Shown piece by piece: positions 1 to 5,133 of a stretch of 6,193 nt of DNA. Position numbers and translations under genes: made by a program. The notes beneath the pieces were generated by a model. That model was not told the DNA's origin. It made no database searches and saw nothing but the letters and a program-made list of their open reading frames with translations. Origin of the DNA: Bacteroidales bacterium. Its GTDB lineage: Bacteria; Bacteroidota; Bacteroidia; Bacteroidales; UBA932. Every line of letters starts with the position of its first letter. The first letter of the stretch is position 1. The DNA lies in the NCBI GenBank assembly GCA_017551405.1, contig JAFZLP010000018.1:1-6193 (forward strand). The letters run 5' to 3'.

Positions 1-137
1 CGGCGGCCTGCCAGGACATGGGCAATCTGACGGGCGCCGTGAACACCACCGCAGCCGGCGGCACCGGGGCCTTCGCTTCGCTGGAAGCCTTCCGCGAAGC
101 GGCCATGAAGCATTTCGGCTGCACTCCTGACCTGTAA
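1..137 (+). CDS. 3' end of an unrecognised protein-coding gene (partial)
   Basis: Reading from base 3 gives 44 codons that end in TAA at 135-137. Nearly every codon ends in G or C, the same bias as the sure genes of this window, so this is real coding sequence and not a chance frame. The visible tail is rich in Ala, Gly and Thr (it contains the run NTTAAGGTGAF) and ends in a short amphipathic stretch with the final residues HFGCTPDL. It has no membrane segment and no metal-binding motif. I do not recognise the family from this fragment and assign no function. The gene starts outside the window. It is separated from the next gene by a terminator hairpin, so it is probably not in the same transcript as the radical SAM gene. 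Confidence 0.75.
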   Translation, partial: AACQDMGNLTGAVNTTAAGGTGAFASLEAFREAAMKHFGCTPDL

Positions 138-182
138 TTCATTCGGGTGGTTATATAGCGGTTAAATAATAGTATGGTGAAG

Positions 183-219
183 TTGGCTGAGACCTTGTGT
201 TTCAGCCAATTTCTTTTTT
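183..219 (+). terminator. Rho-independent terminator after the first (partial) gene
   Basis: A perfect 8-base inverted repeat, TTGGCTGA (183-190) and TCAGCCAA (202-209), encloses an 11-base loop and is followed directly by a T-rich run at 210-219. It lies 45 bases past the stop codon of the partial gene, as expected for an intrinsic terminator. It overlaps the promoter of the following gene: the loop contains the putative -33 element, and the end of the T-tract gives the first bases of the -7 element. Confidence 0.7.
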
Positions 220-226
220 ATCTTTG
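195..226 (+). promoter_or_regulatory. Bacteroidetes-type promoter of the radical SAM gene
   Basis: TATCTTTG at 219-226 matches the Bacteroidetes -7 consensus TAnnTTTG exactly. TTG at 195-197 sits 21 bases upstream and can serve as a partial -33 element (consensus TTTG, usual spacer 19-21). The predicted transcription start is near base 230, giving a leader of about 33 bases before the ATG at 263. This promoter makes the longer reading from the GTG at 197 untenable, because that codon would lie upstream of the transcript. Confidence 0.6.
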
Positions 227-262
227 CAAAAGACGCATTTCGGGTTTTTGTGTGTTTATATT

Positions 263-898
263 ATGAAAGTGGACATTTCTGGAATAGCGCGCCACAGGAT
301 AGGCGTAGACGGCGAAGGTGTCACCACCCTGGTCGCGTTCATGCTGTGCCCGCTCCGCTGCAAGTACTGCCTGAACCCGCAGACTCTGTCAATGTCTAAC
401 CCGTCAAAGAGTTACACGCCGGAAGAGCTGTATGCCGAGCTTAAGATAGACTCGCTGTATTTCCTTGCGACTGGCGGGGGAGTCACCTTCGGCGGCGGCG
501 AACCTCTCCTGAGGGCGCCCTTCATCGCGGAGTTCCGACGCATCTGCGGCAGCGAGTGGAAGATCAATCTGGAGACCAGCCTGAACGTCAGCCGCGACCT
601 GCTCGAGACGGCTGCTCCCTGCGTGGACAGCTTCATTATAGACATCAAGGACATGAATCCCGAAACCTATACAAGCTACACGGGTGGGGAAAATTCGCGG
701 GTCCTGGAAAATCTGGAATACCTTTTGCACGCAGGTAGGGCGGAGTCGTGCATCGTCAAGGTGCCGCTGATTCCCGGCTACAACACCGAGGCTGCCGTCG
801 AGACCAGTGTGGCTTCGCTTAAATCAATGGGATTCACCAAGTTCGACAAACTGAAATATATTACGGAAATACATGGAAAGGGGAAAGGAAATCTGTAA
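263..898 (+). CDS. Radical SAM protein, glycyl-radical-enzyme activase type
   Basis: This 211-residue protein should bind a [4Fe-4S] cluster and S-adenosylmethionine to make a 5'-deoxyadenosyl radical. The cluster motif CPLRCKYC gives C29, C33 and C36 in the CxxxCxxC spacing. GGGVTFGGGEP (71-81) closely matches the SAM-binding GGGVTxSGGE motif of pyruvate formate-lyase activases, and IDIKDMNPETYTSYTG near residue 130 matches the activase segment DLKxMDPxxxxxYTG. The family is usually about 240-300 residues; this one is short and lacks the extra ferredoxin-like cluster insert of some activases. I chose ATG 263 because it follows the promoter and because the codons before it (197-262) are AT-rich and unlike coding sequence. 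No glycyl radical enzyme is visible here, so the target is unknown. Its 3' end overlaps the next gene by 26 bases, implying co-transcription and perhaps coupled translation. Function as an activase is inferred from the motifs; another radical reaction, such as peptide modification, remains possible. Confidence 0.85.
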   Translation: MKVDISGIARHRIGVDGEGVTTLVAFMLCPLRCKYCLNPQTLSMSNPSKSYTPEELYAELKIDSLYFLATGGGVTFGGGEPLLRAPFIAEFRRICGSEWKINLETSLNVSRDLLETAAPCVDSFIIDIKDMNPETYTSYTGGENSRVLENLEYLLHAGRAESCIVKVPLIPGYNTEAAVETSVASLKSMGFTKFDKLKYITEIHGKGKGNL

Positions 899-1265
899 GG
901 CTCTCAAGGAGATCCGCAGGCGCATCGCTACGGAAAACGACATCGAGTTCATCACCTCGGAATGCAAGCACAAGGGCGACTGCCTGGGCACCTGCCCCAA
1001 GTGCGAAGCCGAAGTGCGCTATCTCGAAGAGCAGCTCGAGGCGCGAAAACGCCTCGGCAAAACTTCAAGGGTGGTCGGCCTGTCGATAGGGCTGGCCGCA
1101 ATCGCCCCGGCTCTGTTCACGGACTGCCGCCCCAGCGGCTATCTGGTGCAGGGCGACATGCCTGCGCCGGAAGAGCAGACCGAAGACCAGGATACAACAA
1201 AACAGGGGCAGACTCCGGTGTCGCCCCTGGAAGGTGATATCGCTGATCCCGAAGGACAGAACTAG
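873..1265 (+). CDS. Small Cys-rich protein with one membrane segment, partner of the radical SAM gene
   Basis: This is a 130-residue protein of unknown function. Residues 1-60 are charged and probably helical. They hold a cysteine cluster, C31, C37, C41 and C44, in the form ECKHKGDCLGTCPKCEAE, plus C8. The CPKC pair and spacing look like a metal site, either zinc or an Fe-S cluster; which one cannot be told from sequence. Residues 67-83 are hydrophobic (VVGLSIGLAAIAPALF), enough for one membrane pass, followed by C85. The rest (about 86-130) is acidic and rich in Pro, Gln, Asp and Thr, with no predicted fold. There is no N-terminal signal peptide, so the Cys-rich part is probably cytoplasmic. 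The ATG at 873 lies inside the radical SAM gene, a 26-base overlap in a different frame. From memory, similar N-terminal modules occur in Bacteroidetes hypothetical proteins; I could not verify this. It could be a substrate, partner or anchor of the radical SAM enzyme; nothing in the sequence decides. Confidence 0.8.
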   Translation: MERGKEICKALKEIRRRIATENDIEFITSECKHKGDCLGTCPKCEAEVRYLEEQLEARKRLGKTSRVVGLSIGLAAIAPALFTDCRPSGYLVQGDMPAPEEQTEDQDTTKQGQTPVSPLEGDIADPEGQN

Positions 1266-2521
1266 CGCTTGTTAACGATCCGGCCGCAGAGGTAGCAGAG
1301 AGTGGCTACCGCCATTCCGTTGATGGCCGGGAATCCCCACTTCACGAGGTTGGCTACAACCGCGCCGAGCACCACGCCCGCAACTGCAAACCAGTTGACT
1401 TCGGGTATTTTTTCGGTGCTGTCGGCGGCGTATGCCTTCTTGTTGGTGAAGTAGCTGATAATGATGATGATGCCGATGGGCGGCAGGGTGCAGTTGAGCA
1501 CGTTCAGCCAGCCGCAGAAGTTCCAGTAGAGCCATACTGCGGTGATGGTGCCGATGATACCGGAGATGATCACCATGGTCTTCTTGCTCAGGCCGAAGAT
1601 GTTGGAGAGGCCGAGGCCGCCGGTGTACAGGGCGTTGTCGTTGGTGGTCCAGATGTTCAGGCCCAGGATCAGCACTGCAAAGTAGAAGAGGTTCAGGTTG
1701 AGCATGACGTCGAAGATGTCGTTGCCGCCTACGTAGATGCTGGAAACGGCGCCGAAGCAGAACATCAGGCTGTTGCCCAGGAAGAATGCCACCACGGTGG
1801 TCCAGAAGCCTATCTTGCCGCTCTTCGCGAAGCGGGTGAAGTTCGGCGTGGCGGTGCCTCCGGAAACGAAGCTTCCCACTACCAGGCCGGCGCCGGCGAT
1901 CAGGCCGAGGCCCTTGGTGCCCATGTTGAACTGCTCCACGAGTCCGGCGTCTCCCTGCTTGACTGCGAGTATCATCGCCACGGTGCCGAGGATGGCCACT
2001 GCGGGAACGGCGATGTAGCTGATGATGGTGAGGCTCTTGATGCCGAAGTAGGCGCTGGCGGTCATGAGCACGCCGGCGATGGCGACCAGGAGGTAGCCCT
2101 GCCACGGCATATGGTCGGGAGTGACTTCAAGCCCGAGCAGCTGCTTGGCAACGGGGATGGCGAACATGGCGAGTCCCACGCCGAACCAGCCGATCTGGGT
2201 GAAGCTGATCATGGCGCTGGGAAGCCAGCTGCCCTTCTTGCCGAAGCTCCTGCGGGCGAGCATGTCCAGCGACATGCCGCTGTCTGCGCCGATGTAGCCG
2301 AGTGCGCCGGTGTAGGCTGCGAGGATGATGCCGCCGACGATGAGGGCCCAAACGAAGCCCCAGAAATCAAGCCCTGCGGCGAGCTGCTGCCCGACCCACA
2401 TGCTTGCGGAGAAGAAGGTGAAGCCGAGCATCACCATAAACATGCTGAGGGTGCCCTTACGACCAGCACGGTCTACAGGACTAGACGTGTAGTCCACGTC
2501 GATTTTCTTTTTGTTATTCAT
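1262..2521 (-). CDS. codB: Cytosine permease, NCS1 family
   Basis: A 419-residue inner-membrane transporter, expected to import cytosine by cation symport. It matches what I recall of E. coli CodB along its whole length, which is also 419 residues. Shared segments include LGFTFFSASMW (32-42), KGSWLPS (96-102), the block GWFGVGLAMFAIPV (111-124), VAFFLGNSLMF (244-254) and LNIWTTNDNALY (288-299). These lie in the membrane helices that form the substrate and ion sites of the family. About 12 hydrophobic helices can be traced, with a short charged N-terminus (MNNKKKIDVD) on the cytoplasmic side. The start codon lies inside the last codons of the upstream phosphoribosyltransferase-like gene (8-base overlap), so the two are translated from one message. 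In E. coli codB is paired with codA, cytosine deaminase; no deaminase is present in this window. The stop codon meets that of the convergent Cys-rich gene. Cytosine as substrate is inferred from family resemblance; a related nucleobase is possible. Confidence 0.93.
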   Translation of the reverse strand: MNNKKKIDVDYTSSPVDRAGRKGTLSMFMVMLGFTFFSASMWVGQQLAAGLDFWGFVWALIVGGIILAAYTGALGYIGADSGMSLDMLARRSFGKKGSWLPSAMISFTQIGWFGVGLAMFAIPVAKQLLGLEVTPDHMPWQGYLLVAIAGVLMTASAYFGIKSLTIISYIAVPAVAILGTVAMILAVKQGDAGLVEQFNMGTKGLGLIAGAGLVVGSFVSGGTATPNFTRFAKSGKIGFWTTVVAFFLGNSLMFCFGAVSSIYVGGNDIFDVMLNLNLFYFAVLILGLNIWTTNDNALYTGGLGLSNIFGLSKKTMVIISGIIGTITAVWLYWNFCGWLNVLNCTLPPIGIIIIISYFTNKKAYAADSTEKIPEVNWFAVAGVVLGAVVANLVKWGFPAINGMAVATLCYLCGRIVNKR

Positions 2522-3602
2522 AGGATTGAGATATGGTTTTGATTTCTTTGATCCTGGTGGAAATTATTTCGCGGAGATTCAGCTTCGCTGCGTTCCTGAT
2601 GAATTCCTGCTCCATGCTCCAGAGCTCCCTGAGGCCGTCTCCGGGCAGTTCGGCGAAGCTCGTGGCTTCCAGCCATGCGTCGTAACCGAGGGGCCCTTCG
2701 TAGCCGAGCTTTTCGGCCGTAAGGGCGACGGGAGAGATGGAGTCCACCCGCTCCAGCATGCCCTCCCAGTAGCCGAGCACTTCCTCGAAGTGCACCGGAA
2801 TCTCGTACCTGCGGGCGCCTCCGTCGTAGATTATGCACCTCTCGAAGAGGGAGTAGGGATGCTCCATAACGTAGCGGCGGAACTCGGGGGAGACCACGCC
2901 TCCCTTCCATCCGAAGTCGATGTCTATGAGGTTGATGCCGCAGACGCCCTGCTCTTCGTACACGGTGAACATGCCTTCGTAGAAGAAGCACTCGAAGCCT
3001 TCGAAGCCGGGGAAGAGGTTGCGGATGCGCTGAGTCAGGTCTTCCATGATGGTGACGGCCCGGGTGCCGCCGATGGTGAAGAAGATTATCTTGCGCAGGC
3101 TCCCGCCGCGGCTGTGGAAGTAATCCACCACCCGCTCGAGGCACATCTTCATGGTGTCGCCGGTGGCGATTATGTCGCCTATGGCGAGTATCCTGTCTTT
3201 CCCGACGCGGAGCTTGTCGTACTTGATGTCGAGGCCCGTGATGACATTATCCTTTATGATGCGCTCGCAGGAGAGGAAGTCCATGTCCCTGACCCTGATG
3301 CCGGCGCGGTGGCAGGCTTCCTCGAGCGGATAGTTGAGCCCGCCGCGGAGGATGGTCAGAATATCGAGGTCGCCGCCCCAGCCGGTTGAGAACAGATGGC
3401 GAAGGGCGGCGACAGTTTCGGGAAGAAGCGACAGATAGTTGTCGAACCCGACCGTTTCAGGAAAGGCCATCAGACGGCGGGTACCTTCTCCGCTCAAAAT
3501 GAAATACTTGTTGCGGAACTGCGGAGACTGCAGTTCGTATATGCTTGTGTTTTCTTGCAGGCCGGCAAAACGCAGGCTCGCTCTAACGGATGCATTGGAC
3601 AT
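2514..3602 (-). CDS. Phosphoribosyltransferase-fold protein, probable nucleobase salvage or regulator
   Basis: A 362-residue soluble protein. Residues 138-150, ILAIGDIIATGDT, align with the 13-residue PRPP-binding motif of type I phosphoribosyltransferases (hydrophobic run, two acidic residues, then TGGT). Residues 83-91, TILRGGLNY, resemble the pyrophosphate loop of uracil phosphoribosyltransferase (PxLRAGLG). The motif departs from consensus: the first acidic residue is Gly142 and the second Gly of TGGT is Asp149. The protein is long for the family (uracil enzymes are about 210 residues): an N-terminal segment of about 75 residues and a C-terminal part of about 190 flank or extend the core. 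The C-terminal part is rich in aromatic residues, and I do not recognise a domain in it. It is the first gene of an operon with codB, overlapping it by 8 bases, and follows a strong promoter and a leader hairpin. The ATG at 3602 is the only sensible start, since the next Met is residue 45. Likely role: converting an imported base to its nucleotide, or sensing PRPP. Which base is unknown. Confidence 0.75.
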   Translation of the reverse strand: MSNASVRASLRFAGLQENTSIYELQSPQFRNKYFILSGEGTRRLMAFPETVGFDNYLSLLPETVAALRHLFSTGWGGDLDILTILRGGLNYPLEEACHRAGIRVRDMDFLSCERIIKDNVITGLDIKYDKLRVGKDRILAIGDIIATGDTMKMCLERVVDYFHSRGGSLRKIIFFTIGGTRAVTIMEDLTQRIRNLFPGFEGFECFFYEGMFTVYEEQGVCGINLIDIDFGWKGGVVSPEFRRYVMEHPYSLFERCIIYDGGARRYEIPVHFEEVLGYWEGMLERVDSISPVALTAEKLGYEGPLGYDAWLEATSFAELPGDGLRELWSMEQEFIRNAAKLNLREIISTRIKEIKTISQSYE

Positions 3603-3631
3603 AAAAAATCCCGATTAGAACCAATCGGGAT
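3603..3631 (-). terminator. Hairpin with T-run directly before the transferase start codon (terminator or operator)
   Basis: On the minus strand ATCCCGATT (3631-3623), a 6-base loop and AATCGGGAT (3616-3608) form a perfect 9-base stem. The last T of the right arm opens a run of six T (3608-3603), and the start codon follows at 3602. By form this is an intrinsic terminator, and it can end transcripts arriving from the lipoprotein operon upstream. But it lies downstream of the promoter at 3633-3664 and covers the predicted transcription start, so it also sits in the leader of the transferase-permease message and could be an operator or a 5' structure there. The structure is seen directly; its role is inferred. 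Confidence 0.6.
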
Positions 3632-3632
3632 A

Positions 3633-3664
3633 CAAAGGTATGTTATTATCCGGGAGAATGCAAA
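3633..3664 (-). promoter_or_regulatory. Consensus Bacteroidetes promoter of the transferase-codB operon
   Basis: On the minus strand TTTG (3664-3661) is followed after exactly 20 bases by TACCTTTG (3640-3633), an exact fit to the TTTG-N19-21-TAnnTTTG promoter used by the Bacteroidetes primary sigma factor. The predicted start of transcription is near 3629, giving a leader of about 27 bases that is almost wholly occupied by the hairpin at 3603-3631. It is the best promoter match in the window. Confidence 0.8.
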
Positions 3665-3674
3665 TTGCCGGCAA
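3665..3674. repeat. Perfect 10-base palindrome abutting the -33 element
   Basis: TTGCCGGCAA at 3665-3674 is its own reverse complement and touches the -33 element (3661-3664) of the transferase-codB promoter. A palindrome just upstream of a promoter can be a binding site for a dimeric regulator. It is short and could be chance in a GC-rich genome, and no regulator gene is visible nearby. Confidence 0.3.
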
Positions 3675-3704
3675 AAAGTTTTCAATATTTTATGAACAAC
3701 CGGC

Positions 3705-4670
3705 TTATTTGATCTCTCCGCTGTGGATGCGGTCGATGAAGCTCTTCACGCGGGCCTTGTATTCCTCGGGATACCTGGCGTAAGAGTTGGCGTGTACGGC
3801 GCCGGGCACCTCCCACTTCTCCTTGTAGCCGTTGACCTTGGCGTCGTAATTGATCTGCAGGTGCTTGAAGGGCACGAAGTCGTCGGCATCGCCATGGATG
3901 AAGAGCATGGGACGGTCGCATTTGGCAAGCTGCTTCACTGAAGAGGCTTCCCAGAAACCCCAGCCGTGCTCGCGCTTGGTTACGAGGCTGGCGCTCTGGA
4001 GCACATCTGGCGGTATGAACCAGAAACTCTGCTTGCGGTTGTTGTTGAACTGCTTGATTACGGATGCGTAGCCGCAGTCCTCGACAAAGCCGCGGACATA
4101 TTCCGGCAGGGGATCGCCGCTGGCCATCATGACGGTGGCGGCACCCATGGACACGCCGTGCAGCACCATGAAATCGTCGTGGAAGACATTGTGAGCCACC
4201 TCAATCCACTTTTCTACGTCGAGGCGGTCGTTCCAGCCCATCTGGATGTGGTCGCCCTCGGAATAGCCGTGGTACTGGAGATCCGGGAACAGCACGTTGT
4301 AGTTGAAATCGTCGCGGTACATGCGGACCAGGTAGAGGAACACGAAGTGGTTGTCGCCGTAGCCGTGCACCACGATTGCGGTACCCTGTGCGGTGGCGGG
4401 ATCCTTGGCGGGAACGTAGCAGGCGTGCACTTTGAAGTCGCGGTAACCCACGATGAAAGTGTCTTTCAGGATGTCCTGCTCCTTGAGGGAGTCGTACCAG
4501 GCAGTGCTGCCGGGCATGAGGGAATCGGCTTTGTGGCGGGTGCGTTCGATGTCGGCCACCCCGTGCACTTCGGGCTCGAGAGCGTAGTGGGACATGTATT
4601 TGCCTGCGGCGCAGCCGTTGATGGCTACCGCGATGGCAAACAATGCGGCGAGTTGGAATAATCTTTTCAT
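3705..4670 (-). CDS. Lipoprotein alpha/beta hydrolase (serine esterase or peptidase type)
   Basis: A 321-residue secreted hydrolase. Residues 1-20 form a lipoprotein signal peptide (MKRLFQLAALFAIAVAINGC) with the lipid-carrying Cys at 20, so the mature enzyme should be membrane-anchored and face the periplasm; I see no clear acidic surface-export signal after the Cys. The alpha/beta hydrolase hallmarks are complete: oxyanion segment VVHGYGDN (100-107), nucleophile elbow GVSMG with Ser174, acid Asp263 in HGDADDFVP, and His293 in GAVHANSY. Residues 205-245, between the elbow and the acid, probably form the lid. The resemblance is to the large group of serine hydrolases that includes acylaminoacyl-peptidase-like and BAAT-like enzymes; the substrate cannot be read from sequence. 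It starts 24 bases after the stop of the small lipoprotein gene, so the two are probably one transcript. The likely end of that transcript is the hairpin at 3603-3631. Confidence 0.88.
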   Translation of the reverse strand: MKRLFQLAALFAIAVAINGCAAGKYMSHYALEPEVHGVADIERTRHKADSLMPGSTAWYDSLKEQDILKDTFIVGYRDFKVHACYVPAKDPATAQGTAIVVHGYGDNHFVFLYLVRMYRDDFNYNVLFPDLQYHGYSEGDHIQMGWNDRLDVEKWIEVAHNVFHDDFMVLHGVSMGAATVMMASGDPLPEYVRGFVEDCGYASVIKQFNNNRKQSFWFIPPDVLQSASLVTKREHGWGFWEASSVKQLAKCDRPMLFIHGDADDFVPFKHLQINYDAKVNGYKEKWEVPGAVHANSYARYPEEYKARVKSFIDRIHSGEIK

Positions 4671-4694
4671 TGGTGTTATAGTTATGTTGTTGAT

Positions 4695-5096
4695 TTACAG
4701 TTTGATGATGGTTACGTCGGACTCTTTGTCGACAAGCTTGGTGAGGTCGGTCAGAGTGATGGTGATGGTCTTGCCCTTCTTGAGCGGGTAGCCCACGTTG
4801 ACCCAGCGGGGCTTGGCTATGTCTTCGTATACGGCGATCTTGATGAAGGTGGCGTCGTCGGCCGCGCAGAAGGTCTCGTGGAAACCGGCCTGGATCTTGG
4901 AGCGCTGGCGTGCGTTGATGCACTCGCCGTAGCCGTTGTACTCCCTGAAGTAGAAGGTGAAATCGTGGTGGATGTCGGTAAAGCTCTGTTCTACGTTTAC
5001 CGTATAGAAGGACTCGTTGCGGAGCTTCCATTTCTCGCAGGAAGTGAGCGAGAGTACCGCCAGGGCAAGTACGGCTATAGCTATTATCTTTTTCAT
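4695..5096 (-). CDS. Small lipoprotein of unknown function
   Basis: A 133-residue protein with a clear lipoprotein signal: KK, a hydrophobic core and the lipobox LTSC, with Cys20 as the lipidation site (MKKIIAIAVLALAVLSLTSC). The mature part of about 113 residues alternates hydrophobic and polar residues (for example FTFYFREY and TITITLTDL), suggesting a small beta-sandwich. It holds two further cysteines (near 59 and 77) that could form a disulfide in the periplasm. I do not recognise the family. It is the first gene before the lipoprotein hydrolase, with a 24-base gap and the same strand, so the pair probably acts at the same membrane, perhaps as enzyme and accessory protein; this is inference from position only. 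The Met at 5096 is the only start that keeps the signal peptide. The nearest promoter-like element ends five bases before it. Confidence 0.8.
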   Translation of the reverse strand: MKKIIAIAVLALAVLSLTSCEKWKLRNESFYTVNVEQSFTDIHHDFTFYFREYNGYGECINARQRSKIQAGFHETFCAADDATFIKIAVYEDIAKPRWVNVGYPLKKGKTITITLTDLTKLVDKESDVTIIKL

Positions 5097-5099
5097 ACC

Positions 5100-5129
5100 G
5101 CAAATTTACTAATCTTTTCGTAATTTTGC
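5100..5129. repeat. Imperfect inverted repeat formed by two divergent -7 elements
   Basis: GCAAATTTAC (5100-5109) and GTAATTTTGC (5120-5129) are reverse complements except for one base, with a 10-base spacer. Each arm contains a TAnnTTTG promoter element pointing outward, one for the small lipoprotein gene and one for uvrA. The symmetry may simply be the two promoters, or may also be a shared regulator site. Confidence 0.5.
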
Positions 5130-5132
5130 AGA
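5101..5132 (-). promoter_or_regulatory. Putative promoter of the lipoprotein operon
   Basis: On the minus strand TAAATTTG (5108-5101) fits the -7 consensus, and TCTG (5132-5129), 20 bases upstream, fits the -33 element in three of four bases. The predicted start is near 5097, one base before the ATG at 5096, so this promoter would give a leaderless or nearly leaderless message. That is unusual enough to lower confidence that it is the only promoter of the operon. Confidence 0.45.
5121..5128 (+). promoter_or_regulatory. Putative -7 element of the uvrA promoter
   Basis: TAATTTTG at 5121-5128 matches TAnnTTTG. No good TTTG is found 19-21 bases upstream (bases 5096-5102 read TACCGCA), so only half of the promoter is visible. 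The predicted start is near 5132, leaving a leader of about 33 bases to the ATG at 5165. Confidence 0.5.
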
Positions 5133-5133
5133 C

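Noticed and set aside
197..262. Longer radical SAM reading from a GTG at 197
   Set aside because: The added 22 codons are AT-rich and unlike the coding regions, and the GTG lies upstream of the -7 element at 219-226. ATG 263 gives a normal activase N-terminus.
1107..1130. Possible lipobox (ALFTDC) in the Cys-rich protein
   Set aside because: The Cys is at residue 85 behind a long charged domain, and the preceding residues do not fit a lipobox. It is better read as the end of an internal membrane segment.
2111..2542. Plus-strand frame opposite the codB N-terminus
   Set aside because: codB is certain on the minus strand; this frame would place a soluble, acidic, His-rich chain over sequence clearly encoding membrane helices.
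2511..3389. Long open frame (292 codons) on the plus strand, opposite the transferase-like gene
   Set aside because: It is the antisense shadow of a GC3-biased gene, rich in Val, Ala, Glu and His. The minus-strand frame has recognisable motifs and the promoter; this one has neither.
3667..3704. GCCGG / CCGGC pair as terminator of the hydrolase gene
   Set aside because: Only five pairs with a loop of about 28 bases and no T-run afterwards. The hairpin at 3603-3631 is a far better terminator.
3966..4661. Plus-strand open frame opposite the lipoprotein hydrolase
   Set aside because: Same shadow effect. The opposite strand carries a complete signal peptide and catalytic triad, while this frame has repetitive Val/His/Glu composition and no start signals.
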